Of a DNA stretch of 64,000 nucleotides, positions 27,282 through 35,624 are shown one piece after another (positions within the stretch are counted from its first letter, which is position 1; each line of letters starts with the position of its first letter). The translations under genes and the position numbers were made by a program. This stretch comes from Micromonospora matsumotoense. GTDB taxonomy: Bacteria; Actinomycetota; Actinomycetes; Mycobacteriales; Micromonosporaceae. Where the stretch lies: contig NZ_FMCU01000008.1 of NCBI RefSeq assembly GCF_900091525.1, positions 124,001 to 188,000 on the forward strand. Reading direction: 5' to 3'. Under the pieces are notes generated by a model. It saw only the letters and a list, made by a program, of their open reading frames with translations. It searched no databases and was not told the origin of the DNA.

Positions 27282-27869
27282 TCAGCCGTGCCCGGCGACT
27301 GCGACCCGGGCTGCGGGTGGCAGCTCGGCGGCGTCGCCGGTGGACCACCGGCCCGGCACAGGTCCGATCCCGGCCAGCTCGTCGACCTGCAACCGGCACC
27401 ACGGCGAGAGGGTCCCGTCGGTCCGGGTCCGGTCCCGGAACGAGTCCCAGTCGACCCACTCGACCCGGTCCACCTCGTCCGGGTTCGGCACTGGTTCGTC
27501 CGCTGCCCGGGCCACGTAGACGGGGCACATCTCGTTCTCGACCACACCGTCGAGTTCGGCCCGGTAGCGGAAGCGGGGCAGCACCAGACGGAGGTCGCTC
27601 AGCGTGAGGCCCAGCTCGGCGGACGCCCGTCGGTGGACGGCGTCGGTCATCGGCTCACCTGGGCCGGGATGGCCGCAGAAGCTGTTGGTCCATATACCTG
27701 GCCACGTCTTTTTCCGCAACGAACGGCGCGACATTAGGAACTGCCCGCTATTGCTGAAGACGTAACAGGAGAATGCGAGATGCAGCGGCGTGTCGCCGTC
27801 GTGAACGATGCGTTTGTCCTGCTCACCGACGGCTTGGCCATCGTGGTCGAGTAGCACGACCAACTCCAT
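27282..27869 (-). CDS. idi: isopentenyl-diphosphate delta-isomerase, type I
   Basis: The 195-residue Nudix-fold enzyme interconverts isopentenyl and dimethylallyl diphosphate. Seen: active-site Cys65 in NSFCGHP, the acidic pair in ENEMCPVY (Glu111/Glu113), WTNSF and the metal-binding His residues. GGGGGAG precedes ATG 27869. It begins the minus-strand operon, divergent from a prenyl diphosphate synthase, so it supplies the C5 donor for the cluster. The first exons of sequence are less GC-rich than the neighbours. Confidence 0.9.
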   Translation of the reverse strand: MELVVLLDHDGQAVGEQDKRIVHDGDTPLHLAFSCYVFSNSGQFLMSRRSLRKKTWPGIWTNSFCGHPGPGEPMTDAVHRRASAELGLTLSDLRLVLPRFRYRAELDGVVENEMCPVYVARAADEPVPNPDEVDRVEWVDWDSFRDRTRTDGTLSPWCRLQVDELAGIGPVPGRWSTGDAAELPPAARVAVAGHG

Positions 27870-28213
27870 ACCGCTCCCCCACCATCCGGATCGGTCAATT
27901 TCGCTCGCACAACAATCCACTGCGAATCGACTCCAGTCAACCCCCTAGAGGAACAAAACGCCCACACGGGAAATTGCGGATGCGCGAAGTAGGGGGCGCC
28001 GGATCTCCACGGATCGGTTACAGTTGATGCTCAACCAGCCACGGGGGGTCACGTAAGTGCGGGCCCATCCGGCCCTTCGTTATTACTGACAGTGACCATT
28101 TTCCGTCGACGTCCGGCGCGTTCTGCCGCATTCAGCCTGCGCGATCGTTCACCCGGCGGCACCGGACACCGGTGACCTGCCGTCAAAGTCGCCCTCGATC
28201 GGACGGAGGACAG
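27870..28213. promoter_or_regulatory. divergent promoter region of the terpenoid-glycolipid cluster
   Basis: This 344-bp gap separates the isomerase (minus) from the prenyl synthase (plus) and must hold promoters for both arms. It is AT-richer than its surroundings (for example GAACAAAACG, TTATTACTGACAGTG). No single promoter or operator stands out enough to mark; no ORF of note. Confidence 0.5.
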
Positions 28214-29299
28214 ATGACCGCCACCAGCGAGACCACCCGAGGCGTGCCCGGCCTCGCCGGGCCCGCGCTCAGAGCCGAGGTGGAGCGCACGATCGACAGC
28301 TTCCTGACCGCCCGGCGGGACATGGACACCACCCCCGAGTGGCGCGACGGGGTCGACGCCCTCCGCGCCCTGGCACTCGCCGGAGGTAAGCGCACCCGAC
28401 CGACGTTCTGCTGCCTGGGTTGGCGCGCGTTCGGCGGCGGGGATCACCCCGGCATCGTCGTGGCCGCCACGGCGCTGGAACTGTTCCACCTCTTCGCCCT
28501 GGTGCACGACGACATCATGGACGACAGCGATGTCCGGCGGGGGAACCCGACGTTGCACGTGACGATGGCCGAGGCACACCGCCGGCTCGGCTGGCGTGGC
28601 AACCCGGAACACTACGGCCGCAACACGGCGATCCTCTGGGGCGACCTCTGCCTGGCCTGGTCAGACGAGGCTTTCCACGGCTGCGGTCTGGCACCGGAGC
28701 GGGTGTCGGCGGCGGCCGGGTTGCTCCACCGCATGCGCGTCGAGGTGCTGCTCGGGCAGTACCTCGACATCCGCGGCGAGGCTGTCCGGGCAGACCTGAC
28801 CGACTGCCTGACGATCCTGCTCTACAAGTCGGCGAAATACACCGTGGAGCGCCCGCTGCAGATCGGCGCGATGCTGGCCGGCGCGGCCCGACCCGACGTG
28901 GAACGGCTCTCCGGCTTCGGCGTCCCGATCGGTGAGGCATTCCAGCTGCGCGACGACGTCCTCGGTGTCTTCGGCGACGACGCCGTCACCGGCAAGTCGA
29001 TCCTGACCGACCTGCGCAGCGGGAAGTCCACCGTACTCATGGCGCTGACCCGCGAGCGGGCGAACGCCACCCAGGCCGCCGAGATATCCCGGTGGCACGG
29101 CAACCCGGGCCTCGGCGAGCGGGAAGCACAACGGCTGCGGCACATCGTGCGGGACACCGGCGCACTGCGGACGGTCGAGGAGATGATCCACGCCCGCACC
29201 CAAGAGGCGGTGGCGGTGCTCGACTCCCTGCCCATCGTCGGGGAGGTGCGGGTGGCGCTGACCGAGCTGGCCCACACGCTGTCGGTCCGACGCAGCTGA
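28214..29299 (+). CDS. polyprenyl diphosphate synthase
   Basis: The 361-residue class I prenyltransferase has GGKRTRPTFC at residues 58-67, first aspartate motif DDIMDDSD (99-106) and second motif region QLRDDVLGVFGDD (245-257), with KSAKYT and GKSILTDLRSGKST. It makes a prenyl diphosphate (likely farnesyl or geranylgeranyl class; the residues just before the first motif, ELFHLFALVHDD, decide chain length but are not decisive here). ATG 28214 with GGAGGA upstream. It supplies the donor to the PcrB- and MoeN5-like enzymes. Confidence 0.9.
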   Translation: MTATSETTRGVPGLAGPALRAEVERTIDSFLTARRDMDTTPEWRDGVDALRALALAGGKRTRPTFCCLGWRAFGGGDHPGIVVAATALELFHLFALVHDDIMDDSDVRRGNPTLHVTMAEAHRRLGWRGNPEHYGRNTAILWGDLCLAWSDEAFHGCGLAPERVSAAAGLLHRMRVEVLLGQYLDIRGEAVRADLTDCLTILLYKSAKYTVERPLQIGAMLAGAARPDVERLSGFGVPIGEAFQLRDDVLGVFGDDAVTGKSILTDLRSGKSTVLMALTRERANATQAAEISRWHGNPGLGEREAQRLRHIVRDTGALRTVEEMIHARTQEAVAVLDSLPIVGEVRVALTELAHTLSVRRS

Positions 29300-29343
29300 G
29301 AGTCCACCCTGCACGCACGTCCCACGACCAGGAGGGCACGGGA

Positions 29344-30291
29344 ATGACGGTTCACAACCCCCGGCGCACGGTGCTGGTGACCGGTGCCGCCGGGTTCATC
29401 GGGCGACACCTGGTCGAGCACCTGAGCAGCCGGGACCACACGGTGATCGGTGTCGACCTGCGCCAGGCGCCGCCCCGGCCGGCAAACGCGGCAGCCGGCC
29501 GGCACATCGTCGCCGACCTGCGCACCACGGACATCCGCCCGCTGCTCGACGGGGTCTCCTCGGTGGTCCATCTCGCCGCGCTGCCCGGGGTGCGGCCGTC
29601 GTGGGATCGCTTCGACGACTACGTCGAATCCAACGTGCTCGTCACCCGGCGGCTCCTGGAGGCGGGTGCGCAGACCGGTCTACGACGGCTGGTCATCGCC
29701 TCATCGTCCAGCGTCTACGGCAACCAGCGGGACGGGGCGATGAACGAGGACCAACCGCCCGCCCCGATCTCCCCGTACGCGGTCACCAAACTGGCTGCGG
29801 AACACCTCGCGCTGGCCTACGCGGCCCGCCCTGCCTCCGTGCTGACCACCATGGCCCTGCGGTTCTTCACCGTCTACGGCCCCCGGCAACGGCCCGACAT
29901 GCTGATCTCGCGGATCATCTCGGCGGTCCGGGACGGCCGGGAGATCCGGGTGTTCGGCGACGGATCGCAGCGTCGCGACTTCGTCTTCGTCAAGGACGCG
30001 GTGCGCGCGGTGACGGCGGCCATCGACGCGCCGGGCCCGAGCCGCGTATGCAATGTCGGCACCGGTGAGCAGATATCGGTCACCGGGATCATCGCGCTGA
30101 TCAGTGAGCTGATGGGCCGCCCGGCGAACGTCCGGACCGAACCCCACCGGGCAGGTGACGTGGTGTCCACGCGTGCCGACACCGCCCGCACGGCCGAGGC
30201 GCTCGGCTTCCGCGCGTCGGTCTCCCTGCGGGAAGGGCTCCGGGAGCACATCGACGCGGTACGCAGCGAGTCAATGCCCGTCGGCGCCTGA
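29344..30291 (+). CDS. NAD-dependent nucleotide-sugar epimerase/dehydratase
   Basis: The 315-residue extended SDR has the NAD-binding GAAGFIG (14-20), catalytic YAVTK (Tyr145-Lys149), the SSSVYG segment and an RxR-type end. The sequence resembles UDP-glucuronate/UDP-glucose 4-epimerase-like proteins, and an epimerase of this type acts in moenomycin sugar supply. It starts 44 bp after the prenyl synthase and overlaps the next GT2 gene by 1 bp (TGATG). Exact sugar unknown. Confidence 0.82.
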   Translation: MTVHNPRRTVLVTGAAGFIGRHLVEHLSSRDHTVIGVDLRQAPPRPANAAAGRHIVADLRTTDIRPLLDGVSSVVHLAALPGVRPSWDRFDDYVESNVLVTRRLLEAGAQTGLRRLVIASSSSVYGNQRDGAMNEDQPPAPISPYAVTKLAAEHLALAYAARPASVLTTMALRFFTVYGPRQRPDMLISRIISAVRDGREIRVFGDGSQRRDFVFVKDAVRAVTAAIDAPGPSRVCNVGTGEQISVTGIIALISELMGRPANVRTEPHRAGDVVSTRADTARTAEALGFRASVSLREGLREHIDAVRSESMPVGA

Positions 30292-31088
30292 TGGGCCGGG
30301 GACCCGTGCTGACCGTCATCGTGCCGCACTTCCGCTGCGCCACCTACCTGGCGGAGTCGGTCGCCTCCGTACTCGGGCAGACCCATCGGGACCTGCGGCT
30401 CGTGGTCGCCGACGATCACTCGCCGGACGACGACTGGATCACCGCCCTCGCACCGTGGCGGGACGATCCGCGGCTGACGCTGCTGCGTGCGTCGCGCAAC
30501 GTCGGGCCGCTGCGGCTGAAGAACGCCGTGGTCGAGTCGGTCTCCACGCCGTACATCGGCTTCCAGGATGCCGACGACGTGAGCGAACCCGACCGCTTCG
30601 CCCGCCAGCTTGCCGTGCTGGAACGGGGCCGCGCCGATCTGGTCGGCTGCGGCTACCGCATCATCGATGCGCGGGGCAACCCGCAGGGGGTACGGCACAT
30701 GCCGCGCAACGGCAACCTGGTGCACCGGTTCGGCCGCAAGACGGTCGCGCTGCATCCGGCGACGGTCGTGCGCCGCGAGGTCTTCACCCGACTCAACGGC
30801 TTCGACGGCACCGCGGCATTCGGTTCCGACACCGACTTCCAGCTGCGGGTCGCCTGGCTCTACCGGATTCGCAACCTGCGCAGGCCGCTCTATCGCTACC
30901 GTGCCTGGGCGGCCTCGCTGACCGCAGCCCCGGAGACCGGCTTCGGATCACCCGCCCGGGACGAGTGCATGCGGCGGATGGCCGAGTTGGAGCAGCGCCG
31001 CCGCCAGGCGCGCAGCCGCGCGGATCGGCTCCCGTTGCTGGTGGCACCGCCCAACGACGTGTCGTTCGCGCTGCACGAGGTGGCGTGA
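30291..31088 (+). CDS. GT2 family glycosyltransferase
   Basis: The 265-residue GT-A protein has the N-terminal nucleotide-binding segment LTVIVPHFRCATYLAESVASVLGQT, a DxD motif (FQDADD, D93/D95) and a GSDTDFQLR motif typical of the GT2 catalytic base region. Coupled to the epimerase, so it probably uses that sugar. A strong bidirectional terminator follows 5 bp later, ending the plus-strand arm. Confidence 0.85.
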   Translation: MGRGPVLTVIVPHFRCATYLAESVASVLGQTHRDLRLVVADDHSPDDDWITALAPWRDDPRLTLLRASRNVGPLRLKNAVVESVSTPYIGFQDADDVSEPDRFARQLAVLERGRADLVGCGYRIIDARGNPQGVRHMPRNGNLVHRFGRKTVALHPATVVRREVFTRLNGFDGTAAFGSDTDFQLRVAWLYRIRNLRRPLYRYRAWAASLTAAPETGFGSPARDECMRRMAELEQRRRQARSRADRLPLLVAPPNDVSFALHEVA

Positions 31089-31092
31089 GTCC

Positions 31093-31122
31093 GCTGCGGG
31101 CGTGGTGCGCCACGCCCGCAGC
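31093..31122. terminator. bidirectional terminator between GT2 and ABC permease
   Basis: GCTGCGGGCGTGG (31093-31105) pairs perfectly with CCACGCCCGCAGC (31110-31122) around a 4-nt loop, between convergent genes. Confidence 0.75.
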
Positions 31123-31129
31123 GTCGCCC

Positions 31130-31828
31130 CTACTGCACGGCCGCCCTGATCTGCATGTGCTTGCGCCGCCGTAGCCGCACACCCGCCAGCACCGCCGTGA
31201 CCAGCATGAGGCCGATGCAGTACAGGGCACCGTGCAGCAGGCCCTTGCGCAGGAATTCCGGGTCACCACCGTCGAGGCCGTAGAGCCCCACCTGCTGAGT
31301 CGACCAGAACGGCAGGGCCTTGCCGAGCTTCTGCTCCGGATCGACCAGGAACTGCAACCCGGTGATCGAGATCAGGACGAGCGTGCCCTCCAGATCGTGT
31401 GGGGCCACGGCGCTGATCAGCAGGCCCAGCGGGGCAGCAATCACGATCGTGAGCCCGAACTCGATGGCGACGGCGCCGGGCCGCTGCAACGTGTCCTGGT
31501 CGACGTAGATGAGCACCCAGTACACCGCGGCGAGCACGGCACCCAGCGTCAGCAGCGCGGTGAGCGTGCCGAGGTAGAGGTGCGCCGGCCGATAGCCGAT
31601 TTGGCGTAGCCGCCGCTCCACCGCCTTTGTGGTGTTGCTCAGGAACAACCCGGCCGTGCTCACCGCCCAGGCCAGACCCAGGCCGGCGAAGCGAATCGCC
31701 TTTTCCGGATTGGCGTCGTGCCGGGCGATGTAGAACAGCAGTGGTACGAACGCGAGCAGCGCGAGGGCTACCCGCCGCCGGGCGAGGTCCCGACCCATCA
31801 TCTCCGCAACGGTGAAGAGCTTGGTCAT
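31130..31828 (-). CDS. ABC transporter membrane protein
   Basis: The 232-residue protein has six hydrophobic segments and no NBD. It follows the ATP-binding gene with ATGA overlap, so the two form an ABC-2-like transporter. It sits at the edge of the cluster and may export or provide resistance to the product. Family name not recognised beyond the arrangement. Confidence 0.7.
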   Translation of the reverse strand: MTKLFTVAEMMGRDLARRRVALALLAFVPLLFYIARHDANPEKAIRFAGLGLAWAVSTAGLFLSNTTKAVERRLRQIGYRPAHLYLGTLTALLTLGAVLAAVYWVLIYVDQDTLQRPGAVAIEFGLTIVIAAPLGLLISAVAPHDLEGTLVLISITGLQFLVDPEQKLGKALPFWSTQQVGLYGLDGGDPEFLRKGLLHGALYCIGLMLVTAVLAGVRLRRRKHMQIRAAVQ

Positions 31829-32505
31829 GAGTCGGCGGCCGCCTTCGCTCCGAGGTCGAGAACGGCGTCGACCCGATCGAGTGAATTCAACATGTGGGTG
31901 ATGACGAGGGTCGACTTGCCGGCGTCGCGCCGCTGTAACACCCAGTCCCAGAAGTCGACGTAACTGCCCCGGTCGAAACCCTGATAGGGCTCGTCGAGGA
32001 GGAGGATGTCGGGGTCGGAAAGCGCCGCGAGAATGAGGTTGAGCTTCTGCTGGGTGCCACCGGACAGGTGCCGGGCCTGCGTCGACATGCCGCCGTCCCA
32101 GGCCAGGCTCTTCGCGAGCTGCCGGCCGGTCGCCTGGGCCTCGCCCCGGCTCATCCCGTGCCCGGCACCGAACAATGCGAAGTGTTCGTCGGCGGTCAGG
32201 AAGCCCATGAGCCCGGCCTGCTGGGGGCAGTAGGCCATGCTCTCGTCCACTTCCACCACACCGCTGGACGGGCTGACCAGACCCGCGCAGATCTTCATGA
32301 GCGTCGACTTGCCGCAGCCGTTGGCGCCGATGATGGCGACCACCTCGCCGGCGCGTACGGTGAGGTCGACACCCTTCAGGACGTGATTCTTGCCGTACCG
32401 CTTGTGAATGTTCGAAGCATGGAGTCGAATCGGTGTCGACGAGTCACCCTCCGCTGGACCGGGCCTGGTAGCCGTCACTTCCGAAGCGGTGTCACTCAGA
32501 TCCAT
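31825..32505 (-). CDS. ABC transporter ATP-binding protein
   Basis: The 226-residue NBD has Walker A GANGCGKST, signature HLSGGTQQKLNLILAAL, Walker B LLLDEPYQGFD and H-loop ITHMLNSLD. The N-terminal ~25 residues are disordered. It is paired with the 6-TM protein downstream (ATGA overlap). The signature with Thr-Gln is typical of ABC-2 exporters. It is probably part of the cluster, for product export or self-resistance. Confidence 0.82.
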   Translation of the reverse strand: MDLSDTASEVTATRPGPAEGDSSTPIRLHASNIHKRYGKNHVLKGVDLTVRAGEVVAIIGANGCGKSTLMKICAGLVSPSSGVVEVDESMAYCPQQAGLMGFLTADEHFALFGAGHGMSRGEAQATGRQLAKSLAWDGGMSTQARHLSGGTQQKLNLILAALSDPDILLLDEPYQGFDRGSYVDFWDWVLQRRDAGKSTLVITHMLNSLDRVDAVLDLGAKAAADS

Positions 32506-32709
32506 GGGAGCACCCTAGTACACGGTCACGCTCTGCTGCGATCACGCTCACACGGGATCAACATGGTGTTCCCACGGTGCCCTTCTCCCGTGAGCCGGCC
32601 AGGCTGCCCATCAGGTCGGGGGAGAACGCCCGCCCACGCCACGGCCGATTCGGTGGATCGGACGACTGCGGGGTTTCGCCGGTTGCCGGTTGCGGGTAGC
32701 GCATGGGCC

Positions 32710-33273
32710 GTGAACCGCAATCTCGTCACGGCGTTACAGGCTGCCTGGGGACTACCGGAGTTCCGCAACGGGCTGCGTCACCTCATCGACCTCGACGAGG
32801 TGGCGGTGCTCCTGGCCACGCTCTCCGTCCCGGACCACGACCACGAGGTGGACCGCAGCCTGCTCAGACTGCTGCGGTCCAGCCTGGAGACGGGCGAGAT
32901 CCGGGAGGCGGTGTTGCTGCTGCTGGAGCAGGACGAGATACGCCGACCGCTCGTCGCCGCAGTGGTGCCACCCCGGGCCGATCGACCGGGCCAGGCTGCC
33001 GCCGTCACCGCGGCGTCCGAGGACCCCGCAGTGCGGCGTGAGGTACGGACGGTACTGGACGACGCCCGGGTGCGCGCACTGCTCTGGCGGGCGATCGAGG
33101 CCCAGGTGAACGACGACCGGGGCGGCCTGGTCCGCCGCGCCGCGGTGCTGTTCATACGGCATCCGAGCGTGCCGCGCCTCGCCTGGGCCCTGCACCGCCA
33201 CGGCGTGCTCCGCGAGCTACGCCGCCCCTCCACGTCGGCCCCGGCGGAGGGCAACGGACAGCCGCAGGCGTAG
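32710..33273 (+). CDS. hypothetical helical protein
   Basis: The 187-residue protein is all-helical with repeats of acidic and Leu-rich segments (LRHLIDLDEVAVLLATL; LLRSSLETGEIREAVLLLLEQDE). No membrane segment or motif is recognised. GTG 32710 is the best start: the reading further upstream is Pro/Arg-rich, but no strong ribosome site is visible. Function unknown. Confidence 0.5.
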   Translation: MNRNLVTALQAAWGLPEFRNGLRHLIDLDEVAVLLATLSVPDHDHEVDRSLLRLLRSSLETGEIREAVLLLLEQDEIRRPLVAAVVPPRADRPGQAAAVTAASEDPAVRREVRTVLDDARVRALLWRAIEAQVNDDRGGLVRRAAVLFIRHPSVPRLAWALHRHGVLRELRRPSTSAPAEGNGQPQA

Positions 33274-33353
33274 GTGAACTTCACGTTGCCCGACGACCGG
33301 CCGGCGCACGCGGGGCCGCAGCGGCCCCGACGAGCTGGTCCTACACTCCTGCC

Positions 33354-33749
33354 ATGTTCGAGTACCACGGGTGGATCACCCTCCGCTCGACAGCGGATGC
33401 GGTCGACGACGACCCACCCCTTCGCCTCGACGAGATCCAGGACCTGGTCAACGGGTTCACCGGGTACGGGCTGATGGACCTTCGCCCGGCCAACGGCGCA
33501 CACCACGTACACCTCGGCGGTTTCCCCAACCATCGGGGCACCCGGGGTGCCGACGTTGTCGATCTGTTCACCAGGATCGGTCATCTCGCCCCCGGGTCCT
33601 ACGGGCTGCTGTACGTCCACGACGACGAGGATCCCGAGCACGAACTGGCGTTCCGTGTCCACCGGCTGGTCCGCGGAACCGTCTCCGAACACACCGACCA
33701 CCTGCTCTCGCCGGTGATCCCCACCCTCGAAGACGAGTACCTCGACTGA
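33354..33749 (+). CDS. Imm7-family immunity protein (orphan)
   Basis: The 131-residue protein begins MFEYHGWITLRS and has MDLRPANGAHHVHLGGFPNHRG, LAPGSYGLLYVHDDED and a late LSPVIPTLEDEYL. This is the pattern of Imm7, an immunity family found with polymorphic toxins. No toxin gene is adjacent, so it is an orphan immunity gene that would protect against a toxin from neighbours. Assignment rests on recognition of the family pattern only. Confidence 0.75.
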   Translation: MFEYHGWITLRSTADAVDDDPPLRLDEIQDLVNGFTGYGLMDLRPANGAHHVHLGGFPNHRGTRGADVVDLFTRIGHLAPGSYGLLYVHDDEDPEHELAFRVHRLVRGTVSEHTDHLLSPVIPTLEDEYLD

Positions 33750-33843
33750 CTGTGAGGCTGGCCTAGTCGGAGAGGTTTTCGCGCCACGCTCCGCCCGCGA
33801 CGCCGGACGTACGCGATGATGGGGTTTCGTCCGGAGGGTGCTG

Positions 33844-34380
33844 ATGGGAAAACCGACGCTGTTCCTGACCGTGGGACTCCCCTGCACCGGGAAGACCACG
33901 GCTGCTCGGCGCATCGAGATCGAGCGGAAAGCCCTTCGTCTGACGAAGGACGAGTGGGTGAAGGCGCTCTACGGTCCCGAGAATCCGCCGTTGGCGGGGG
34001 ACGTGATCGAGGGGCGGCTCATCCAGATCGGGCTGCGCGCTCTCGCGCTCGGCACCAATGTCGTGATCGACTACGGCCTGTGGGACCGCAACGAGCGTTC
34101 CGCCCTGCGCCAGGCCGCGGTGGACCTCGGCGCGAGGGCGGAGTTGTGCTACTTCGCACTGACCCCTTCCGCGCAGCGGAGACGACGTGACCAGCGCCAG
34201 GCCGAGGCGCCACACACCACATGGCCCATGTCCGACGCGGAACTCGTCGAGTGGGCGACCCGCATGGACATCCCCACGCCGGGTGAACTCGACGGCAGCG
34301 AGCCCATCGACGGCCCACCTGCGGGCTTCACGACGTGGGACGAGTGGCGCAGCCATCGTTGGCCGCCGTCGGTCCACTGA
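33844..34380 (+). CDS. P-loop kinase-like protein (AAA_33 family)
   Basis: The 178-residue protein has Walker A GLPCTGKTTAARR near the N-terminus, LTKDEW, a Walker B-like strand NVVIDYGLWDRNER and Arg-rich lid SAQRRRRDQRQAE. This matches the AAA_33/zeta-like kinase superfamily that phosphorylates small molecules or tRNA-related substrates. GGAGG with 6-nt spacing points to ATG 33844 rather than GTG 33838. Substrate unknown; no antitoxin is adjacent. Confidence 0.75.
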   Translation: MGKPTLFLTVGLPCTGKTTAARRIEIERKALRLTKDEWVKALYGPENPPLAGDVIEGRLIQIGLRALALGTNVVIDYGLWDRNERSALRQAAVDLGARAELCYFALTPSAQRRRRDQRQAEAPHTTWPMSDAELVEWATRMDIPTPGELDGSEPIDGPPAGFTTWDEWRSHRWPPSVH

Positions 34381-34771
34381 GACCCGCCGGTCGGACACGC
34401 GCGGTACGGCGATCGGTACCGGCACCCCCACCAGCCCGCTGACCGGGTCGCACCTGCACTGACACTCGCCAATGTTGCAGAGTGCATCCAGACGTGTTGG
34501 AATGGCTCATATCGCCGCAGCGCGGGGGCAACCGTGCTGAGAACGGCCAGCACGGGAGCACCACGGTGTCGGCAGCGCGCCGCCTTGACGGACGCCCGCA
34601 CGCCGCGCCGCCGGGCCATCGCCCTGCTGGCGGGAACCATGCCGGGCAGGCACTCCCGTCCGCCATACGCACCCCTGGCACGCGCCCCGACGGCCGACGC
34701 GCCGACGCCTGACAGCGGGGCGTGCGATTCGGTCTGCCAGCGCACCACAACCGGCGACGAGGTGAGAAGCG
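34381..34771. other. 391-bp gap without a convincing gene
   Basis: Several overlapping frames are open here, as expected for GC-rich DNA, but none has a good start, codon bias or recognised sequence. No repeat or clear promoter seen. Confidence 0.5.
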
Positions 34772-35350
34772 ATGATATCCGGACGGAGTTTCGCGGGGTG
34801 GTACCGCCACCGCCTGGTGTGGGTGGCGGTGATCCTGCTGGCGGTGTCGGCCGGCACGGTCGTACTGGCCAACCGGGCCGATCCGAAGGCGGAGCCGGCG
34901 GATCTGCAGGCGCAGATCGTGGCCCGGATGCGCACCACGCTCGAACAGGCGGACCCGGGGCAGCACCAGCACGCGGGCCACGGCACCCCGCAGGGTGCCG
35001 GCACGGAGAAGCCACCGGTGATCTGCGGGGTCCGCGTCTACGGCTTCGAGCCGGCAGGGGCCACCGCGTTCGCCGACGTCCGGAAGATCTACGGCTTTCA
35101 CCTCTGCGGAATCGCCGAGCAGAAGCGCCCCTGGAACGTGGCGGTCAAGCTGGCCGGCCCTTTGATCATGGACATGTCCACCGATCCCCCGGGCATCCAG
35201 GTCGTCGAGGCGACCGCCGAGGTCAGGTTCGTCGACCGGCTGCGGGAGATGTTCCCGCCCGCGTACGCGACGATGGCGCAGCAGGAGGCGTTGGGCGCCG
35301 CGGAGATGGCCGACCTGCGTCGCCGGTACGACACCGCGGCCAAGTCATGA
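34772..35350 (+). CDS. membrane-anchored hypothetical protein
   Basis: The 192-residue protein has a short N-terminal cytoplasmic segment, a transmembrane helix at about residues 14-34 (LVWVAVILLAVSAGTVVLA) and an extracytoplasmic domain with a Gly/His-rich linker (QHQHAGHGTPQGAG) and two Cys (ICGV, HLCG) that may form a disulfide. Family not recognised. It is monocistronic. Confidence 0.6.
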   Translation: MISGRSFAGWYRHRLVWVAVILLAVSAGTVVLANRADPKAEPADLQAQIVARMRTTLEQADPGQHQHAGHGTPQGAGTEKPPVICGVRVYGFEPAGATAFADVRKIYGFHLCGIAEQKRPWNVAVKLAGPLIMDMSTDPPGIQVVEATAEVRFVDRLREMFPPAYATMAQQEALGAAEMADLRRRYDTAAKS

Positions 35351-35525
35351 GCCGGCCCGACGGCCGGCACGGCGTCGCACCCGGCCAGGCCGACCATCGG
35401 GCCGAATCCCCCGGCCAGCCGACCCGACCTGCGGCGATGCGGCCGCCGCGACCCCGCACGCGCGTTGCTGATCCGGCAATCTCGGACACCTCGCTGCACA
35501 TCCGACAGCTCGATCCAATCCGACT

Positions 35526-35549
35526 AAATATCGATCAACATTGATATTT
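35526..35549. promoter_or_regulatory. AT-rich palindrome upstream of the LPMO gene
   Basis: AAATATC (35526-35532) and GATATTT (35543-35549) are perfect 7-bp arms, and internal AT steps extend the symmetry, in a region otherwise GC-rich. It lies 76-99 bp upstream of the LPMO start, so it is a likely operator for a regulator of the chitin or cellulose gene. Confidence 0.6.
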
Positions 35550-35624
35550 GTCCTCATCGGTGCCACAGTGGATTAGGGAGCATTAGCAACCCGATGTCCC
35601 GTACCGACGAATGGAGGATGAACA

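Noticed and set aside
15427-32505. classical moenomycin cluster
   Set aside because: No MoeGT or MoeA/B/C homologues were recognised in the window, so only the prenyl-lipid part is comparable.
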